Origin: an uncultured Muribaculaceae bacterium | GTDB taxonomy: Bacteria; Bacteroidota; Bacteroidia; Bacteroidales; Muribaculaceae | Direction: 5' to 3' | DNA length: 35,923 nucleotides | Assembly (NCBI GenBank): GCA_934590135.1 | Contig: CAKTOT010000011.1 | Coordinates: forward strand, 1 to 35,923 | Part shown: piece after piece, positions 33,609 to 35,923 of the stretch | Numbering within the stretch: position 1 is the stretch's first letter | How the letters are laid out: every line of letters begins with the position of its first letter | The notes under the pieces: generated by a model | What the model was told of the DNA's origin: nothing | The model's input: only the letters and a program-made list of their open reading frames with translations | Databases searched by the model: none | Made by a program: the position numbers and the translations under genes

Positions 33609-35417
33609 TCAGGCTTTGCTTTTGCTCTTACTGCCGAATGTCTCTTTGACATTCCAGACGGCAAGAGATCCCAGTAAGAGCAGTATACCCGAGCTGACAA
33701 GCATTAGCACAGTATTGGGTGTACCGGTTTCGGTCGGGGCGAAACAACCGAGCAACATTCCGCCGAAAATGGCAGCTACAATTTGCGGGATACATATTGT
33801 GCAGTTGAACAGACCTAAGTAAGTGCCGATGTGGTCGCCGCCGAGAGCATTGGTAAGTATTGTGAAAGGCATAGCCAACATTGCAGCCCATGCGCAACCC
33901 ATCAGGGCATAGCATACTCCCAATACGTACTGGTCGGTGACAAAGTATACGGAGACAAAACCTATTGCGCCGATTAATAAGCTAAGAGAATAGCCCAGAC
34001 GGCGGTTGCGGAACTGGGACAGCACGGCAGCCCACAGTAGTGCCGCAATGGCCTGTATAGCCAGGAGTACGCCGTTCCAGTCGCCGGCGTCTTGGTATTC
34101 CTTGGAGGCGGCGTTGAGCACGGTGGACTCGAGGGTAGTGATTTCGCCGCCGTCATACGGGATGTCTTCGGTCTGTTCGGTTACATACGAATTTGTAGTT
34201 TTGTCATATTTATAGATGTGTGCCAGTTGCAGGTGCTCGCCGGCTTTGACTTGCGACAATGCCGAGAATGTGGTTGCAGCCTGATTGACGACGATATCCT
34301 TGCCGTCCACCACGATATTATCGCCGGCTTCAGCAATACATCCGTCCTGAGGAGCGATCTTTGCAACGCCGGCAGCATACACCACTTCGCCCTTAGTCAC
34401 GACAGTGTCGCCGGAGGCATTGATGACAGTGCTAGGAGACATTTGTGTCCCGTCTACGGTGATTCCGCCGAGTGCCAGCTTGCCATCAGCCACGATGGGT
34501 TTGCCATCTGCGAGGACGTATTTTTCGGTGTAATCCTTGCCGTCAATAGATATGCCATCGACCTTGATGACCGAGGGCGCATGGAATACGTGGTTGGCGA
34601 TAGCGTCAGTCGAGTATGACCACATAAACAAGAATGCAGCCCAGCAGAAGAATTGTACAAGGCCCACAGTCCAGAACACTTTGGGCGCACGAGCCAGCAG
34701 GCGTAGCATCCCGGGGCCTTTTTCCTTATCGGCTTGAGCCTTTGATGGGTCTATGCCATGGTAAGCCGCGTACTGAGCCGGCGGCATTTCCTTGACCTTG
34801 GCAAAAGTATATACCACGCATAGTAGCAGCACTGCGGCGCCTATGTAGAATGACCATGTAACCGTAGCCGGCACCTCGCCGTCTGCGGCGGTATTGGACA
34901 TAAACATTGCCAGTACTATGGGGCATATATAACCCACAACACTGCCCGCATTGCAGAGGAAGGATTGTATCGAATAAGCCAAGCCTTTCTGTTTTTCGTT
35001 GACAAAATCGCCCACGAGCATTTTGAACGGCTGCATAGCCATATTAATGGACGTATCCAGGAACATTAGCATCACCAAGCCGAATATTATGGCAGTGCTT
35101 ACCGATAGGCCCAAAGAACCGGCGTTGGGTAAGAAGCACATCACGATGATGGCGGCGGCAGCACCGATGAGCAGGTAGGGTAGGCGACGGCCAAATCGAT
35201 TCCAGGTTCGGTCGCTGGCGCTACCGACGATAGGTTGAACGATAAGCCCCATCAGCGGCGGCAAAATCCAAAAATAACTGAGGTCGTGCGGGTCGGCGCC
35301 TATGGTTGAGAATATTCGGCTGACTTGTGCACTTTGTAGAGCATAGGCTATTTGGACGCCGAAAAATCCGAAGCTAAGATTCCATAGTTTCCAGAATCCC
35401 AAATCAGGTTTGTTCAT
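33609..35417 (-). CDS. MFS sugar transporter (SLC45-like) with a large periplasmic insert
   Basis: 602 residues, against about 440-470 for usual members. Twelve membrane helices are expected. After TM2 comes GSASDRTWNRFGRRLPYLLIG, the RxGRRxP-type loop of SLC45/sucrose-maltose type transporters, and in TM4-5 NMAMQPFKMLVGDFVNEKQKG. TM7 is about 251-270 and TM8 about 448-466. Between them, on the periplasmic side, lies an insert of about 165 residues (281-445). It is rich in Val/Asp/Gly/Lys with repeated VDG-IDGK-ADGK units and few helices, so a beta structure is likely. The flanks (EYQDAGDWNGVLLAIQAIAALLWA) fit the normal family loop. The protein probably imports an oligosaccharide such as maltose or sucrose with protons; substrate is not visible. 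No glycosidase gene lies nearby inside the window. Confidence 0.88.
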   Translation of the reverse strand: MNKPDLGFWKLWNLSFGFFGVQIAYALQSAQVSRIFSTIGADPHDLSYFWILPPLMGLIVQPIVGSASDRTWNRFGRRLPYLLIGAAAAIIVMCFLPNAGSLGLSVSTAIIFGLVMLMFLDTSINMAMQPFKMLVGDFVNEKQKGLAYSIQSFLCNAGSVVGYICPIVLAMFMSNTAADGEVPATVTWSFYIGAAVLLLCVVYTFAKVKEMPPAQYAAYHGIDPSKAQADKEKGPGMLRLLARAPKVFWTVGLVQFFCWAAFLFMWSYSTDAIANHVFHAPSVIKVDGISIDGKDYTEKYVLADGKPIVADGKLALGGITVDGTQMSPSTVINASGDTVVTKGEVVYAAGVAKIAPQDGCIAEAGDNIVVDGKDIVVNQAATTFSALSQVKAGEHLQLAHIYKYDKTTNSYVTEQTEDIPYDGGEITTLESTVLNAASKEYQDAGDWNGVLLAIQAIAALLWAAVLSQFRNRRLGYSLSLLIGAIGFVSVYFVTDQYVLGVCYALMGCAWAAMLAMPFTILTNALGGDHIGTYLGLFNCTICIPQIVAAIFGGMLLGCFAPTETGTPNTVLMLVSSGILLLLGSLAVWNVKETFGSKSKSKA

Positions 35418-35597
35418 AGTGGGTAATATGTAATTTATTTATAAGTCAGTACACTTGGGCTTTGGGCTTATAGTTTGAAAATTCGCGGAGCGCGTGCATA
35501 CATCGTTGTAGCGTTATCAACGCAGCCTTTTGCCGTTGTGCCAAATATGGTGATATAATCTCAAGGGCAACAGGTCGGCACAAATGCCGCCCTGTAT

Positions 35598-35619
35598 CGA
35601 AAAAGCCTAAGGCTTTTCG
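35598..35619 (-). promoter_or_regulatory. Hairpin at the predicted 5' end of the MFS transcript
   Basis: AAAAGCC (35601-35607), TAA, GGCTTTT (35611-35617), extended by CG pairs with one unpaired A. It would start within the first nucleotides of the message if transcription begins near 35619. Confidence 0.35.
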
Positions 35620-35624
35620 GCTGA

Positions 35625-35632
35625 CAAAGTTA
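35625..35632 (-). promoter_or_regulatory. Possible -7 element upstream of the MFS gene
   Basis: TAACTTTG on the minus strand. A TTTG upstream lies only 12 bases away, not the usual 19-21, so the promoter is uncertain. Confidence 0.35.
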
Positions 35633-35768
35633 ACTATTTTTCGTCAAATGCGAGTACTTTCTTTTGGGAAAAATACGCGATAAAATAGTTGCCATATATC
35701 CGAGAAAACAGTATTTATGTATGCGTTATGGATATCCACTCTATTGCTCTCGCCGTGATGATATTATT

Positions 35769-35923
35769 ATGCGAAATTACACTATTGATTGCCCCGGCAA
35801 GGTCTACGAAACCGAAGCCGAAGCACTGGATGCCCTGGACGCTTACGACGTCAACAACTGCTGTGAGTATATCGGTGATGCCGATGATATTCTCAAGGTG
35901 TGGGTGTCGGTCGTTCGTTGCGA
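35769..35923 (+). CDS. Partial small acidic protein at the right edge
   Basis: 51 complete codons from ATG 35769, open to the end of the window. The protein starts MRNYTIDCPGKVYETEAEAL and continues acidic, with three cysteines in the visible part (one pair CC). It uses codons like those of the neighbouring genes, and the competing frame from ATG 35728 gives an implausible Thr/Pro/Lys-rich product. I do not recognise a family, and the C-terminus is missing, so this is tentative. Confidence 0.4.
   Translation, partial: MRNYTIDCPGKVYETEAEALDALDAYDVNNCCEYIGDADDILKVWVSVVRC

Larger units (their letters stand above)
35418..35768. other. Intergenic region with the MFS leader
   Basis: No gene of either strand is supported over about 350 bases. 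On the minus strand there is a TAACTTTG at 35632-35625, without a good -33 box, then a hairpin at 35598-35619, and a CGTTG/CAACG inverted repeat around 35503-35521. If the -7 box is used, the MFS gene has a leader of about 200 bases. Confidence 0.4.

Noticed and set aside
35728..35923. Alternative open frame from ATG 35728 at the right edge
   Set aside because: Product is Thr/Pro/Lys-rich after a hydrophobic start and overlaps the better acidic frame from 35769.

Overview
The window looks like chromosome of a gut-type Bacteroidales bacterium, most likely close to Muribaculaceae. The family assignment is inference. The support is as follows. Many genes have the Bacteroidetes-type promoter TTTG-N20-TAnnTTTG and few have a clear Shine-Dalgarno. 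Methylmalonyl-CoA mutase is split into two subunit genes, as in the succinate-to-propionate route. The set of mlaEF, LptF/G-type permease, a BamA-like barrel and EptA-like transferase indicates a Gram-negative envelope. A PerR/rubrerythrin pair suits an oxygen-sensitive anaerobe. Most of the window is ordinary housekeeping DNA.

Layout from left to right. 1-2231 (minus): mutA followed by the start of mutB. 2523-3836 (plus): a two-domain ADP-ribosylglycohydrolase. 3837-about 5690: a decayed phage tail fragment. It holds a tail assembly chaperone pair with an apparent -1 frameshift signal and the N-terminal third or so of a tape measure protein. A small membrane protein gene with its own promoter sits inside it on the opposite strand. 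5732-9442 (plus): a BamA-like outer membrane barrel, an EptA-type phosphoethanolamine transferase and rlmH. 9533-16741 (minus): mlaE-mlaF-holB, then an AddB-like PD-(D/E)XK nuclease and hemW. 16999-21143 (minus): a uracil-DNA-glycosylase-fold protein, a helical-repeat protein and glnS. 21276-28981 (minus): an LptF/LptG permease with ribBA, a DUF4293 membrane protein, a large TPR protein, a PH-like membrane protein and efp. 29274-32184 (plus): tig, tRNA-His(GTG) and a TIGR02757 protein. 32406-35417 (minus): perR-rbr, then an SLC45-like MFS transporter with an unusual periplasmic insert. A partial open reading frame runs off the right end.

The accessory part is about 3.2 kb (2.5-5.7 kb). The phage fragment is bounded on both sides by the same 7 bases, GTAATTT. 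The left copy contains the stop codon of the ADP-ribosylglycohydrolase gene. The right copy contributes most of the -33 box of the outer membrane protein promoter. This gives a direct prediction for the empty site in relatives. No integrase, transposase, CRISPR array or recognisable complete defence system is visible. The best candidates for something new are the C-terminal domain of the ADP-ribosylglycohydrolase, the phage-embedded small membrane protein, and the beta-rich insert of the MFS transporter.
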